Origin: Symsagittifera roscoffensis | Lineage: Eukaryota; Xenacoelomorpha; Acoela; Convolutidae | Assembly: GCF_963678635.1 (NCBI RefSeq) | Contig: NC_087067.1 | Span: 42,622,696 to 42,682,695 of the forward strand | Length of the DNA: 60,000 nucleotides | Direction: 5' to 3' | In this document: positions 1-11,100 of the stretch, one piece after another | Position numbering within the stretch: position 1 is the first letter of the stretch | Layout: the number at the start of each line of letters is the position of its first letter | Notes under the pieces: generated by a model | What the model saw: the letters and a program-made list of their open reading frames with translations, nothing else | Databases searched by the model: none | Told to the model about the DNA's origin: nothing | Made by a program: the position numbers and the translations under genes

Positions 1-295
1 TATGATTTTAAGTATGGTTTTTGCTCCAATATATTTTTTGTCCTCTAAAACCAGTGACTGTCCCAAAATACATTCGATGTGACTATCGTTTCTCTTCTAA
101 TATTTTATCTTTATCACGTTTGACCTTAATGGTTTATGGTTACTAGTCATGGTTTATGGTTACTCTTTCTGAATTTTTTATGATTTCAAGTATGGTTTTT
201 GCTCCGATAAATTTTTTGTCTTCTAAAACCTGTAACTGCCCCAAAATACTTTCGGTCTGACTAATATTTCATTTTTATCACGTTTGACCTTTAAT
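1..295. repeat. Diverged direct repeat, about 175 bases apart
   Basis: The block at 1-120 recurs at 176-295 with about 85% identity; both begin with TATGATTT and end with TATCACGTTTGACCTT. Between them TCATGGTTTATGGTTACT is itself tandemly repeated (127-170). Read on the minus strand the blocks look like decayed coding sequence, so this may be the 3' margin of the virus-like element at 609-3614. That link is an inference. Confidence 0.6.
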
Positions 296-299
296 TCTT

Positions 300-608
300 C
301 ATCGTCTTAATAGTTCAAGCTGTTATTGTTCGGACTCAGCAGCATTTTCCGTAAATGTTTCCTTCGTTGCAGTAGTCTTACCAGTTTGAGGAGGTAATTG
401 GGGTCTAAGCCGGTTAGACCATGTAATTGGGGTCTAAGGTAGGATAGTTGAGCGTTTTTTTGTTAAATAGTATTGTCTTGAAGAACACGTGCAGCATGTG
501 GCTGCTCTGTAACATATAAGTGTTTCGGAAATTTTTGCCGCAATAAATGAAAACCTATTTTACTCAAAGTAATCGCACGTTTTTTGACAACACTGGTTTT
601 TGGAGTGA
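300..608. other. No gene seen
   Basis: AT-rich sequence next to the virus-like element. The phrase GTAATTGGGGTCTAAG occurs twice (about 395-440). I see no convincing ORF or terminal repeat. Confidence 0.4.
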
Positions 609-1425
609 TTAAGTATTTGTATGCTGTCTCGAAACAATCGATATTTGCAATTTTAAAGGGTACGTTTCTATTGACTCTATTGCAGAATAGAGACGTTTTT
701 CTTTTTCATTTGTGATTGGAGTAGTTTCTGCTTTAGATAAGGTTAAATAAAAAACTGTTGGCCCAGGCCGTGTGATATTTGAAAAATATCTCAAACAATC
801 TGATGTGCGGTGGTCCAAGTAGAAGATGTCCAAAAAAGTCTCGGGTAGCTAATTCGTAACAGCTTCTCAAAAACTTTGATACATTCAATTGTCTTTCTAA
901 AAGATCTAGTTGCTGAACGTCACGAGGCGATTTGACAGAATGATGCGTGAAGTGTTCAAATCAATCGTACGCGACCATCGACTTTGTTGAAACAAGTTGT
1001 GCTTAACATATATTACATCTATCCCTCTATGTTTACTAGCTGTCGCTAATCTAACAAATTCCTTATCACTATAGATGTCTTCACATGAATCATCGAAAAC
1101 TAGAAGAACATTTTATAAATTTCTAACAGATTCGAATCCGTTGAATTTCATGAACTTCACATTTACTTCTTGAGAAGACACTTTTTCTGAGAATGCAGGT
1201 TGTATCTTTTTGTAAAGATATAGAACGTTTCCAAATTTAGGGTAAAAAAGTATTTCCCATCAAAAGTTTGAAAATTAACTCAGTTTTCCCGGATCCTGAG
1301 GGTCCCACTATCGCTATGAAAACTCTTGTCAAAGTATGAATCACTTTATTCATATCCTCGGATTTGGAAATACGTAACCAATCAAGCAGGATAAAATCGA
1401 AAGTCAAACTGAAGTTTCTTTGCAA
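609..1425 (-). pseudogene. Packaging-ATPase-like gene, broken
   Basis: Reading down the minus strand, an ORF at 1425-1237 carries a perfect Walker A loop (GPSGSGKT). A second frame around 1116-960 carries a Walker B-type stretch (LLVFDD) followed by an acidic segment and then KHRG. The reading frame then jumps at least twice (near 930 and near 830) before the final ORF at 833-609. The order Walker A, Walker B, C-terminal domain is that of FtsK/HerA/A32-type genome-packaging ATPases, which would pump DNA into a capsid. The spacing between the motifs is shorter than expected, which suggests deletion as well as frameshifts. No continuous protein can be made from this copy. The family assignment rests on motif order and remembered patterns. 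Confidence 0.55.
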
Positions 1426-1634
1426 CTTAATTTAGTGACACAAAGTTTGAGACTGCCGAAAGTTATTAAAATTAGAGTTACTACCATTTGCGCAACAAAA
1501 ACTACTTCAGACCTTGGCAAAGTAACATTGTTACAAAACTTCCATTTTTTTTCTCTGTTTGTCTTGTTATAAACAATTTCTGTAACTAATGCCGCGTCAG
1601 GTTCATCTACTGCTGCTGCTACTGTTTCTGACAT
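1404..1634 (-). CDS. Small single-pass membrane protein of the virus-like element
   Basis: This is a 76-residue ORF starting with ATG at 1634. It has a charged N-terminal half with KTNREKKWKF, then LPRSE, one strongly hydrophobic helix (about residues 47-66) and a short Cys-containing tail. It overlaps the ATPase-like ORF by about 20 bases in another frame, which is tight, virus-like packing. I recall the LPRSE-plus-helix layout from ORFs beside similar ATPases; its role is unknown and could be a minor structural membrane protein. The tail may be cut short by a frameshift. Confidence 0.5.
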   Translation of the reverse strand: MSETVAAAVDEPDAALVTEIVYNKTNREKKWKFCNNVTLPRSEVVFVAQMVVTLILITFGSLKLCVTKLSCKETSV

Positions 1635-1708
1635 TTGAGATCTGATTTATTATACAGACTGTGTTGGACTTTTTCTCACTATAAATGAAGCAATAAATTG
1701 AATTAGTT

Positions 1709-1999
1709 TTATGAACAGTACCAAATATCATAACGTGTGAAGTCTCTATCATTTATGTCATGCATTTCTAGAACAAGGTTTGCTGGGTTATTTGCAGTTT
1801 TTTCATAGTACATTATTTTCTTCGTAGTATCCTCTTTCATTATCCCCTTAATCTCATCTGGCATTTCACTGCTGTTTAGATCCATCTGAACTCTTGGCTG
1901 ACGTTTGGGTACTAATACTAGTTCGGGAAGATATACTCCTCGCTTGCTGGCTAACATTTCTGATAAACTTGAATCTCTGGATGTATACAAATTGATCAA
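1709..1999 (-). CDS. Hypothetical ORF of the virus-like element
   Basis: This is a 96-residue ORF with ATG at 1999 and no recognised domain. It is mixed and charged, with a Pro/Val-rich segment (LVLVPKRQPRVQM) and an Asp/Arg-rich C-terminus. It is on the same strand as the ATPase-like gene and 75 bases upstream of the small membrane-protein ORF, so I assign it to the same element. Being intact over 96 codons in such AT-rich DNA argues that it was once coding. Confidence 0.4.
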   Translation of the reverse strand: MINLYTSRDSSLSEMLASKRGVYLPELVLVPKRQPRVQMDLNSSEMPDEIKGIMKEDTTKKIMYYEKTANNPANLVLEMHDINDRDFTRYDIWYCS

Positions 2000-2121
2000 T
2001 AGCTTGAAAAAATCTCTTTAAGGTAGACAACTCTTCTTCGGAAATAATTATTTGCTCCTTCCTTTGAACAATTTAGCCGCTGTAATCAATACGCTTTATT
2101 CTTGTTAATAAAATTTTAATA

Positions 2122-2340
2122 TCACCCTCTGGAGTCATCCACGCACAAAGCATTGAATTTGGTGATAGGTATGTCTCCACTTTCGCTGATCTCTCGCTGT
2201 TGTTGATTTTTCAACCAATCATAAAAAACCTTGCTTTTCTTCAGGGCACAATGATTCCTGGAGTTGTAATGAGGTATGTGTCTATTACAACTTGATGATT
2301 TTTGAAAAATAATTTTCAACCCGAGGACAGCCCAAATCAT
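2122..2340 (-). CDS. Hypothetical ORF fragment of the virus-like element
   Basis: This is a 72-residue minus-strand ORF with no recognised domain. It contains a basic, aromatic stretch (KVFYDWLKNQQQRE). It lies in line with the neighbouring ORFs and is probably a piece of a longer, broken gene. Confidence 0.3.
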   Translation of the reverse strand: MIWAVLGLKIIFQKSSSCNRHIPHYNSRNHCALKKSKVFYDWLKNQQQREISESGDIPITKFNALCVDDSRG

Positions 2341-2515
2341 CTAGGTTTTCAACCTTTCGGTCCAAGTACTTGGCCAAAAATTCTGTCTTTTCTTTTCCTT
2401 TAGCGCAAAAAACGGCACCGGGATTTCTCAACACAAAACTTTGAAGTGTTTGATTCAAGTTTATGTAAAGGTAATCACCGTTTTCGCAAGGGAGACCGTG
2501 TAAATAATTTGTTAA

Positions 2516-3022
2516 TCAGTTGTGAGCTTTTTGTTCGAGCTTTGGTAGTACATTGAAATTCACTGGAGGGAAAAAATGAGTCGGTCGCTGAAGTTTTTTT
2601 TTTGCTAATTCTTTAACCACGAAAGCCTTCCACGTCAAGCTCAACTGATCTCTCTTGTAGCATTCTAGTAAATGATAAAGTTCTGGTTTTTTCAACTTAA
2701 TGAAAAGGCAGAACGCTATTCCACTCAAATATTCCAATAAGCTGTTGTTACAGTTCCACGGCAACATGTAACAGTACGTGGGACCCTGTTAATTAAACTC
2801 GTGTATAAATCCGGCCGCATCGTGCAAAAAAGCGTGCAATCGGAAAATTTTTGAATTTTTCAAGTATTTGCCCAAGGAAGAGTTATCAATACCAATCAAG
2901 CCACCATAAGGCCTCAACTTAATTAAAATGTCGTAGTTAAGATTATCAGAACTCAGAGAATATGCAGCTAGAAAATATTTGCGTTGGTTAGAATTATCAG
3001 GACAAGTTTGTTTCAAAGACAT
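2516..3022 (-). pseudogene. Two adjoining ORF pieces of a broken longer gene
   Basis: ORFs at 3022-2789 (77 codons) and 2767-2516 (83 codons) follow each other on the minus strand in different frames. The first has a Gly/Leu/Asp-rich globular look (RPYGGLIGIDNSSLGKY); the second is Leu/Lys-rich. They could be parts of a larger structural gene of the virus-like element, but I recognise no family. Confidence 0.35.
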
Positions 3023-3371
3023 ATAAATTTCGTGAATTATTTTTAAATCAAAGGAGTTACTCTGCTTTTTTTTGCAATTTTATTGTTTATTTTTCCAACA
3101 CCTCTCCAACCTGCTGAATTTCAAGCCAGTGCAAATAAAATTGAACTTGCAGATACCATTTGGACTCATTAAGATAACGGTGGTAAATAATCAAATAAAC
3201 CACAGGAAGTTTTTTATATTTTTATAGCTTGTTGAAACATAGACCGATTTTTCTCTCCGAGTCTTTATCAAACCAGATTGAGTTAAAATCAAACGAATAG
3301 TCGAATACAATTTCATAGTCAGCAATATTCAAATCGCTCACAGTACCATACTTTTGTTTTGTAGAAATGCT

Positions 3372-3614
3372 TCAAGAGATTTGTTGAAGCTCACTCAAAT
3401 AAAACTGTTCTTTGAAAATTAACTCGAATTCTTTCTTTGAAATTTCTTTTGGTCTTTCAAGAAAGACGACGTAGCGTTCATTACAAATTTGAAAAATGAG
3501 ATTTTGTGCGGTTGAAAACACTTTTAATTGTAAATGTTCCTTATCAATATCTTCTGTACACCAAGTTTCCTCTAACTTCAATTTTTTTAATTCAATAATT
3601 GACAAATTTATCAT
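3372..3614 (-). CDS. Hypothetical ORF at the 5' side of the virus-like cluster
   Basis: This is an 80-residue minus-strand ORF, Lys/Glu/Leu-rich, with one Cys pair and no recognised domain. It is the last ORF in the same direction before non-coding DNA. Membership in the virus-like element is inferred from strand and spacing only. Confidence 0.3.
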   Translation of the reverse strand: MINLSIIELKKLKLEETWCTEDIDKEHLQLKVFSTAQNLIFQICNERYVVFLERPKEISKKEFELIFKEQFYLSELQQIS

Positions 3615-3917
3615 TTGGTATATTTTGCCCAGAAACGGCCCAGCCGCATTTGGAGAACAATTTCAATTTACTGCCTTTTCATCATAAAATATAGGGCAAG
3701 TTAAGGAATTAGCCTACTGCTGCCAACAGTTAAGCTACGCTGCCAAAATTGCCGGCGAATTTTTTTTATATACCATAAAAGTCAATTCCCCGTTCACTAA
3801 CAAATTTCAACTAGGTCGAAAGTTCATTTGCCTGAAACAAATATAACAATTAATATGATTCATATAATTAACCAGGAACAATAATTAGGACCCCAAAATT
3901 TGGAATTAGAAAGAATT

Positions 3918-4145
3918 TTGTATCGTGTCCCTTGATGTTAAGCTAAATTTAGCAAGATCCTAAGTAGGGAGTCTTCTGCTTTTTGGGTGGAAAATTTCTT
4001 TCGTTTACAGAATCCTAGGATGAGGGTCCTTCAAAAAATTAAGGACCCCTTTCCTAGGTTTTTGCTTTACGTGAGGACCCCCCCTCCCTTAGGAAGGACC
4101 CCCCCTTAGGAAGGACCCCCCTTAGAATCCGGGACACGATACAAT
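3918..4145. mobile_element. Short element with 14-base terminal inverted repeats
   Basis: TTGTATCGTGTCCC at 3918-3931 is matched by its exact reverse complement at 4131-4144. The 228-base interior ends in a Pu/Py-skewed run with repeats of TAGGAAGGACCCCCC. It has no coding capacity, and a clear target duplication was not found. Confidence 0.5.
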
Positions 4146-4280
4146 ACTACTTCTATTTTCGCACTCTGCTATATTTTTCTCATTTATCCTGCGTTTTATG
4201 CGGAATACATTTTTTGCACACCTTGATACGGATAATTAAAACAAAAAACCTCAACCAAACTATTTTTTTGTTATCTTAAT

Positions 4281-4537
4281 CACGGGTTGATCTAAGATTT
4301 TTTCGAGGAGGGATCGGATTCTGCAAATACAGGCAAGAAGGGTATTTGGTCACTTTTTGAATCTTTTTGGCAAAAAACGCTTTTTTTGCCGCGCGCTCCC
4401 CCTTCGACATCAGTGTAGTTGGGTCAGTCAGCCAAAAAATGATGTCTCAAAATAGTACAACGGATGAACCCTTTGGGTTGACAGTGGGTAAAACTTTTTG
4501 AGGGGGGGGGGGGCGTCCCCCTAAATCCTCTACGGGT
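4281..4537 (+). mobile_element. hAT-like non-autonomous element, internally deleted copy (copy A)
   Basis: The left end (CACGGGTTGATCTAAG) and right end (CCTAAATCCTCTACGGG) are degenerate versions of the CAGGGGCGGATCTAGG/CCTAAATCCGCCCCTG ends of this family. The interior shares the GCGCGCTCCCCCTTC and AACCCTTTGGGTTG blocks and a G-run seen in the complete copy at 47952-48389. Flanks ATCTTAAT and GTCTTAAA are plausible remnants of an 8-base duplication. Confidence 0.6.
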
Positions 4538-4671
4538 CTTAAAAATTTTTGAATTCGCTTTCTGTTCTTTCCTGTTCAATTTGCGACAAATAAAAAGGTT
4601 GCGTCGTCTTCTTTCATTGTCTGAGAGATACTTAGATTTTTTGGCGTTTCATTTTTCTGTGCATTAATTTG

Positions 4672-4732
4672 GTTCAGATCTCACAAGCACAGTTCAGGTC
4701 TCACAAGCTCAGTTCAGATCTCACAAGCACTG
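4672..4732. repeat. Three tandem copies of a 20-22-base unit
   Basis: GTTCAGATCTCACAAGCACA is repeated three times with one or two changes per copy. It has no coding meaning. Confidence 0.7.
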
Positions 4733-5059
4733 GTTTACAGATGGTTTTAGAAATAAACACTGAAACTTAATTACTGCATGATGGGCGCCTTTTGCTTTTT
4801 TTATTGTTCTAGGACAGATATTGAAGTATAATTTCGACTATGGCTTTTTGTATTCAAAAATTTGCATTGATTTTTCATATTGCACTAGTTTATTAAATAC
4901 TGCACGGAAACATTCTGCACACATATGTGTTCGCTTTGTTACAAAAAAAATAATGTTCTTTTTCAGTCAGAACAAATGAAGTTGATTTGTTTGAAAAAAC
5001 CACTCATTTAACTTTATTATTTACTGCTCATTGCGGTTTTGGTTTGGTTTTATCCGGAG

Positions 5060-5116
5060 ATGCAAATCCAGTGGATTTTTACTCCTCCTGGTCCTGGTTC
5101 AAAGAGCGGTGGCTCA
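5060..5116 (+). CDS. STRA6-like gene, first recognised exon
   Basis: It encodes MQIQWIFTPPGPGSKSGGS and ends in phase 0 at a good donor (TCA|GTTAGT). The frame stays open upstream to 5013 and encodes a hydrophobic run (LLLIAVLVWFYP). An earlier start or an upstream exon is therefore likely, but no AG acceptor precedes that run. Confidence 0.4.
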
Positions 5117-8100
5117 GTTAGTTTTTTTTAGATATATTCAACTATCTCCCTTTTTGCAAAAATGAATATAAGTTGTGTCAGTAAAATTACGCAAGACTCG
5201 CTTAATCTTAATCATTGAAGAAATCTATTTTTTTTACGGGTGGAACTTTTGGAACTAGGGAATCATTAGAAGATTGTCAAAACAGTGGAGAGTTTTTATT
5301 GAACGTAGGAAAAATAGGTCTTTATCGCACTTCAAATATTTAAATCAACGGCAGTTTTTGTCAGAGCACATTGGCCATTCTGCCATTTAGAATCGTGTAT
5401 GATCGGTATTACCAGCATGTGTCCCCCAACCCCCTCCTCAAAAAAAATCGCTACTGTTGATGCCTGTTCAACATGCGGGCAATGTTGACTGACTGTGGTG
5501 TGTCATTTTAGTATAAAATAGCGTGTGATCACGTGCTGGGTTCCATCTATGAGTTCGCAGTTCCCACCTGTGCGTCCTTCTACATATTACAGACAGCTAA
5601 CATGGTTGTATTTGGAGTATGCGGACTCGTATACGTGGGTCAGTACATACATTTGCAACGGTTCGCTAATAATATTACTATTATAATGTGGTTCCCGCGA
5701 ATCGCAGAGGAGCTATTAGTAGGCCTTATCAGTCCTTTCGAGGATAGTCCATTTGTACTATCTCCCCACACTCCAGACTGGGTTATTTTGTTGAGCGAAG
5801 TTATTTTTTTTTGCGACTCAAGGCCGTTTTTTGCGCCTAGAATTTTCACGTGGTACCGAAATTGGTCAGGCTGTGGTTGACCTCAAGCTAGAGGTCAAGT
5901 GAGAGCTCGTTCTCATACACTATCATTGTCATGGCATGTATTAGGCTGGCTACACAAGGGCGTATTTGGAGTTTTTAGACTCACCAATTCTTTGCAATTC
6001 CTTTTAAGACATAATTGACTTGATACTGCTCAGCCAAAAATAATTCGGACACAAAGCAATTTTTTCTTAAATCAAACCAAAAATGTTTTGGTCACCTTTT
6101 GAAGATTCTGGTTATTGCATTTAGAGAAAGTTACAGACGGTTACAGACGAAGGTTACAGAGAAGGTTACAGACGAACCTCTCGTACTATTTCATCGCCAC
6201 AAATGCCCCTCATTGATCAATAAATTTTGAAAAACTGGCTTACTTCGAGACCGATCAAACTCCCTTGAACTGGACAATCTGCGTTGCTTATGCAAAATTG
6301 CAGACTTCTAGGATGTGTTTAAAATTTATTGTGGTATTTAAATTGTGCTCTGTTTCAGCTGGATTCATTTTCCCATTTTTCCTGATGAGCAAGACATACA
6401 GTCATTTCTTCGTGGCCTACGCTTGGGCTATCCAGGAAACTAACATTATCTTTTTATTTTTCATCATCACAATCCTATGATTGAAATATTGAGGCGGAAC
6501 AACAAAATTAACGGGGTAGCGCTGATGAGAGAGGAGGGGGGGGGGGGGGGGGGGGGTGTTGGGTTTTCGGCTAGTATAGTAGGCTAATAAGAACCAGGTA
6601 AGCGCGTTCATTTACTGAACTGCAGTACCCCATAAAAAACATAGCTTCAAATTGCCATTCTGTCTGAAATTTCTGAAGGCTCATAATTGGCTCAATAATT
6701 TATAATGGGATGGAGCGGGGTAGAGAATTAGTTATTAATGTCTGAAAAAGATACATCCTTTGAAATTGCTACCTCGAACCCATGATTTATATATATATAT
6801 ATATATATATTCTAATCAATCACAGAGACAGAGGGGTAAAATAGCAGAAAATTTCCAAGTTATGTAAATTTGTGAATTTGTTCAAAACTGCATGATTGGT
6901 CTCAGTTTTCTTAAATTTTCTAACACTGAATTCCGAATACAACTGTCGGATATTTGTTCTTTTGTCGGATGGGATTACCCAGTTACAACGAATTCACAAA
7001 TCTTTCTTAGCAGAAAAAAACTCTATATTAGACAATCGGAATACAAAATATTCAACGTTTTGAAAAAAAGTGGAAAGAGAGCGTGCAACTTTAACTTAAG
7101 TTTTTGATTGGTCAAAAGTTTTCTGTGATTCCGATTTTCTGTCATTCGGCCCGGCTGTTTATAAGGACTCTCCAAAAGCGATCAAAGATTGTGATGATGT
7201 TTGGAATTACAACTGCATATGCTATTATAGTGTGTTTTTTTGTAGCTGTTCATTCTGAACTGCACGTACATGATAGTGAACTTGATACAGTGTGTGTTCT
7301 CGAGAGAGAGTGTGGGAGGGTGGTTCGTCAATGGAATCGAACTCTTCTTCATTCCCACTATCTACTTCTCACTATTCGGTAAAAATGTCCTCTTTTTAGA
7401 CCGGAAATGAAAAAAAACTCTCAATACTTTTTGGAGCAGCGGTGGTGAAGAGGCTAAAGTTTATCGTGCATCTTGGCAGTCGAAAGGACGTTGTTCGAGG
7501 CCCGCTGTGATCCTTGCTCTATAACAAAATTTATTTGTAGCTCTTCAGCAGGAACTTACGTTTGTCTAGATCATACTTTTGTCCTTTTTCTCGCCAAAAG
7601 ATGGTTTATTTTTCTTCATAATATGTAATTGATAAAAAAGAGAAGGATGGATTCATTAATTTGTTGTTTAAGATTAATGAACGTAGTGAAGACTTTTATA
7701 TAGGTCTTGCTGATTTTTTGTTTGTTTTTTTTTCTTCAGGAAAAAGTCTTAAAATATTGATGCATTTAGGCATAATGCACTTTTTGAGTTCAATTGAAAC
7801 TCATCTGCTAAAAGTGACATAAATAGCACTCTCCCAATACAAACGTGGAAATGGCGCGAAAAAATGTGAACGATTTCTAGTTTCGGAAGTGAAATTTATT
7901 TAAAAGATTTCCCAGCAGAATAAAAACTTTTTCTATTGATCCAGTTTTCTCAAATTGGGGGTTCAAGTTATCAAAAAAGCGCCAATCATAAATTGTTCTA
8001 TAAACTCAAAAAGCTTACAGGACATCTATTTTTTTGAGATTCGATAGTTGAGATTTTTTCAAGAAAGTTAGTGTTTTTTTTATGTTTACTTGCGTTCATT

Positions 8101-11100
8101 ACTCTTTTCCGAAATTCGATTGGCTATGTTAAAAACTTTGCCAAGCAGTTCCAATATCAACTAAATTGGCTGGTGGTGTGAATAACGTAAGATAGACCTT
8201 TCAGCCTTCCTAGTTCATTTTTTTCACATTTTTGCCGAAATTAAAACCATACAAAATATGGGCCTCACAAAAAGGAGGAAATGCAATTGATGAGAGGCCA
8301 CGTTTCGACACATGCAGCTAGCATACAATGAACTGCTGTCAAAAATTAGACAAAAAAATTTCGTTGCGAAGTTTTTACACCACTTACAGCTAAAGTGCTC
8401 CGTGCAATTTCTAAGTCGTGTTAAGAACATCTGATTACCTTGATATCGAAAAATTATTCTGGTTATCAGGGGCCAATCTAAAACAATTTCGAGCGGTCTG
8501 CGGCTTTTCGAAAAAAATTTGAAAACTTTGTCGACTTCTTTTTAGGTTGACCACGTTTATTTTTTCAAGCACTCCCAGAACCATATAAAGACCCTGTTCT
8601 GACAATAAATATTGGGCTGCAGTCAATTTTTAGAAAAAAACAGGTACAAAAATCCATTTTTGAGCATTTTTCTTGAAATTTTTGACAAAAAAACGAGTTT
8701 TTTTTGGCGCGCGCTTTTGTTAAAATTTGGCATGTATTGGATCCCAAGGCGCGCTTAGAAACATTTTAGTTGGTCGGCCTAAAATGTAAGTCATGAAATA
8801 ATACCAAAGGGGGACCCTCGAAAATTTTAACTCGAAACTTTAAAAGTTCGTGAAGGCTCAAACAAACTTTGTCGCGAATTGACTTTTGATTTTTCCAACC
8901 ATTTGGAAAATGGCGAGAAATTTTATATTCGAATGTTTTTTTTCCACGCAAACTCAGGTACAAAAAATAATCAATGGAATGAATCGAGTGATATATCATT
9001 TTAAAGCCCTTCCAGTCGTAATTCAAATGACCCCAAAAAATTTCAAAAAAATTATTCCGCTATCGAGAAAAACAATTTTTAGTTTATTTTTTCAATTTTT
9101 AGTCTTCATTCGAGCAATTAAAGCAAGAGAGCAGGCTTATAGTTGGTTATCCTGAAAATTAATAGCTTTCATTAGCTTAATTTAAACCGTGAAAACTTGC
9201 TTTCACTCAAGTAAACGTAGTTTTTGACTTCTTAGCGCCTTTTTTGCATACAACTTTTTTGGCACTTTTAGAGTTAAAAAAAATTAGTTTTTTCATGATT
9301 ATTATTTTTTGGTAAATGCGCCTAGGTTCTGGAAAAATAAATTTGAAAATCTAATTTGAATTTTTTTTTCTAAGACCATGGTCGGAAAATTGTGTGCTAC
9401 TTGTACTGTAACCAACAACGGCTATCCTTGCTTTTTTAAGTCTGAAGTAAGGCAAATTTCACTATCGAACAGAAGAATTGTAATGGTCACAAAAAACGTG
9501 AACGACTTCTAATATCGATTAATTGGCAGGCAATTTAATTATCAGATTTCCCAGTTAAATTTAAAATTTACCTATTGATTCAGTTTCCTCAAATTGGATT
9601 TATTTTATCAAAAAAATTGTCAATCTCATTTTTTTCTAGAAATTCAAAGCGCTACAAAGTCATCAATTGTTTTCTTCAAATTTCGAAAACTGAGATTTTT
9701 TCAAAAAAAAAAACAAGTAACTGTTTTAATGTTTACAAGCATTTATTGACGCTTTTCCAACTGTTTGTCGGCTATGTTTTATTTTCCCAGTTTTGGTTTA
9801 TTAGCCTAGACTCAGCGAACTAATCTCAAAGTTCAACTTTCCTATGCAACTCTCCTAGTTGAGTATCAGAGTTATTAACTAAAATAATTTTTAAAAAAAT
9901 CTCTAAATTTTCATGTTATGATGATAAAAAAAGGATTCATAGTAGTGATGGCGGAACTTTAGGATCTCTTTAAATGTACCCCCTTCCCCCTAGGGTACCT
10001 AGTAACAAATTGCCAATTTCAATTTTTAAGCATCTGTAAATTTTGTACCTTGTACCGAATCTCCCCCTTTTTCAATAGGAGAGAAATACCTAGAGAGATC
10101 CAAAGTTTCATTGGTGGTGTTTGCATAACCAATCCTATAAGTATCAGTTATTATTACTTTTTTCTTTAAAAACGATTTTTTGGATACATTGAAATTGCTG
10201 AGCCATAAATGAAAACACAATTCTTCAAAACAAGTTTGATGTAAGATCTGTATATCGATAGATCAAATATTGCAAAAGGATGTACTTGTCACTACGTGTG
10301 ACTAGGTACACTAGGCGAATGCTTATTGATTGATTTTATTCTTTATAAGAGTGGTTATTTTTTTTCCTGGATACCACAGGATGAGATAATTAAAAGATCA
10401 CTTAAAACTGATATACAATGTAAAAAAAAATCAGTTATTTTTAGTTATTTTGAACAAACATAGTTCACAGAATTATGGCTCCAAGCTCAATTCAGAAATT
10501 ATTTTCGGAGGTTTTTGCCGGAGTTTGGTTTTATAGCACTGGTCGGTTTTTGGAGTTGTTACTCGTAATTTTTTATTGGTGCTAATTACCCAATTTTTGA
10601 AGAAAGTTACGGATTATTTGAGGTGTATTTTTCTTAGATTCAATCCTTAATACTCTTTCTGCACTTTTTGATGAACTGAACTTAAAATTTAACGAGTATT
10701 TTGCATAAGTAATTTTCATTACCAAGCTATGTAACGGGTTGACCTGCATAGACCGAAAAAGCTAGTCATGCATTTCCATGAAGTAAATCTATAAAAAATG
10801 CTAGTCATACAAATTTCATACACGTGCGAAAATAGGGAAAATGAATTTCAATAGAAATTTCTTCTTGTTTTGGCAAAAAAGTCGATGTCATAAATAAAAA
10901 AAAAGATTGACAATAGAAAAGCAAATCATACAATTTTCATAATTGGAAATTGTATGACGAACATTAATTTGATGGCGACAACAAAAAATTTTATAAAGTA
11001 TTTTCACAATTGGCCAAAAATGATTTGTAATTTCAAGAAATCCCAAAGCAATTTTTGTACTCAAACACACTTTTTTCCAAAAAACAATTTTTGCCGTTTC

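Larger units (their letters stand above)
609..3614 (-). mobile_element. Decayed virus-like / Polinton-like gene cluster
   Basis: Six or more short minus-strand ORFs lie nearly end to end over 3 kb: a broken packaging-ATPase-like gene at the 3' end, a one-helix membrane protein, and unknown ORFs upstream. The same adjacency of a Walker A/B ATPase and a small membrane protein with a conserved 'LPRSE' stretch is, as far as I recall, found in uncharacterised elements scattered through cnidarian, flatworm and arthropod genomes. I infer an endogenous double-stranded-DNA-virus-like or Maverick/Polinton-related element. No integrase, polymerase or terminal inverted repeat was recognised, so boundaries are unknown. 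Frames are broken in several places. Confidence 0.5.

Noticed and set aside
5639-5880. Extension of the coding exon to a 115-codon ORF
   Set aside because: A donor at 5639 fits the next exon phase, and the rest lies in dispersed repeat R2.
7104-7382. Plus-strand ORF with a signal-peptide-like start (MMFGITTAYAIIVCFFVAVHS)
   Set aside because: It overlaps a better-supported exon in another frame, which has matching splice sites and two hydrophobic segments. The ORF is the shadow of that exon.
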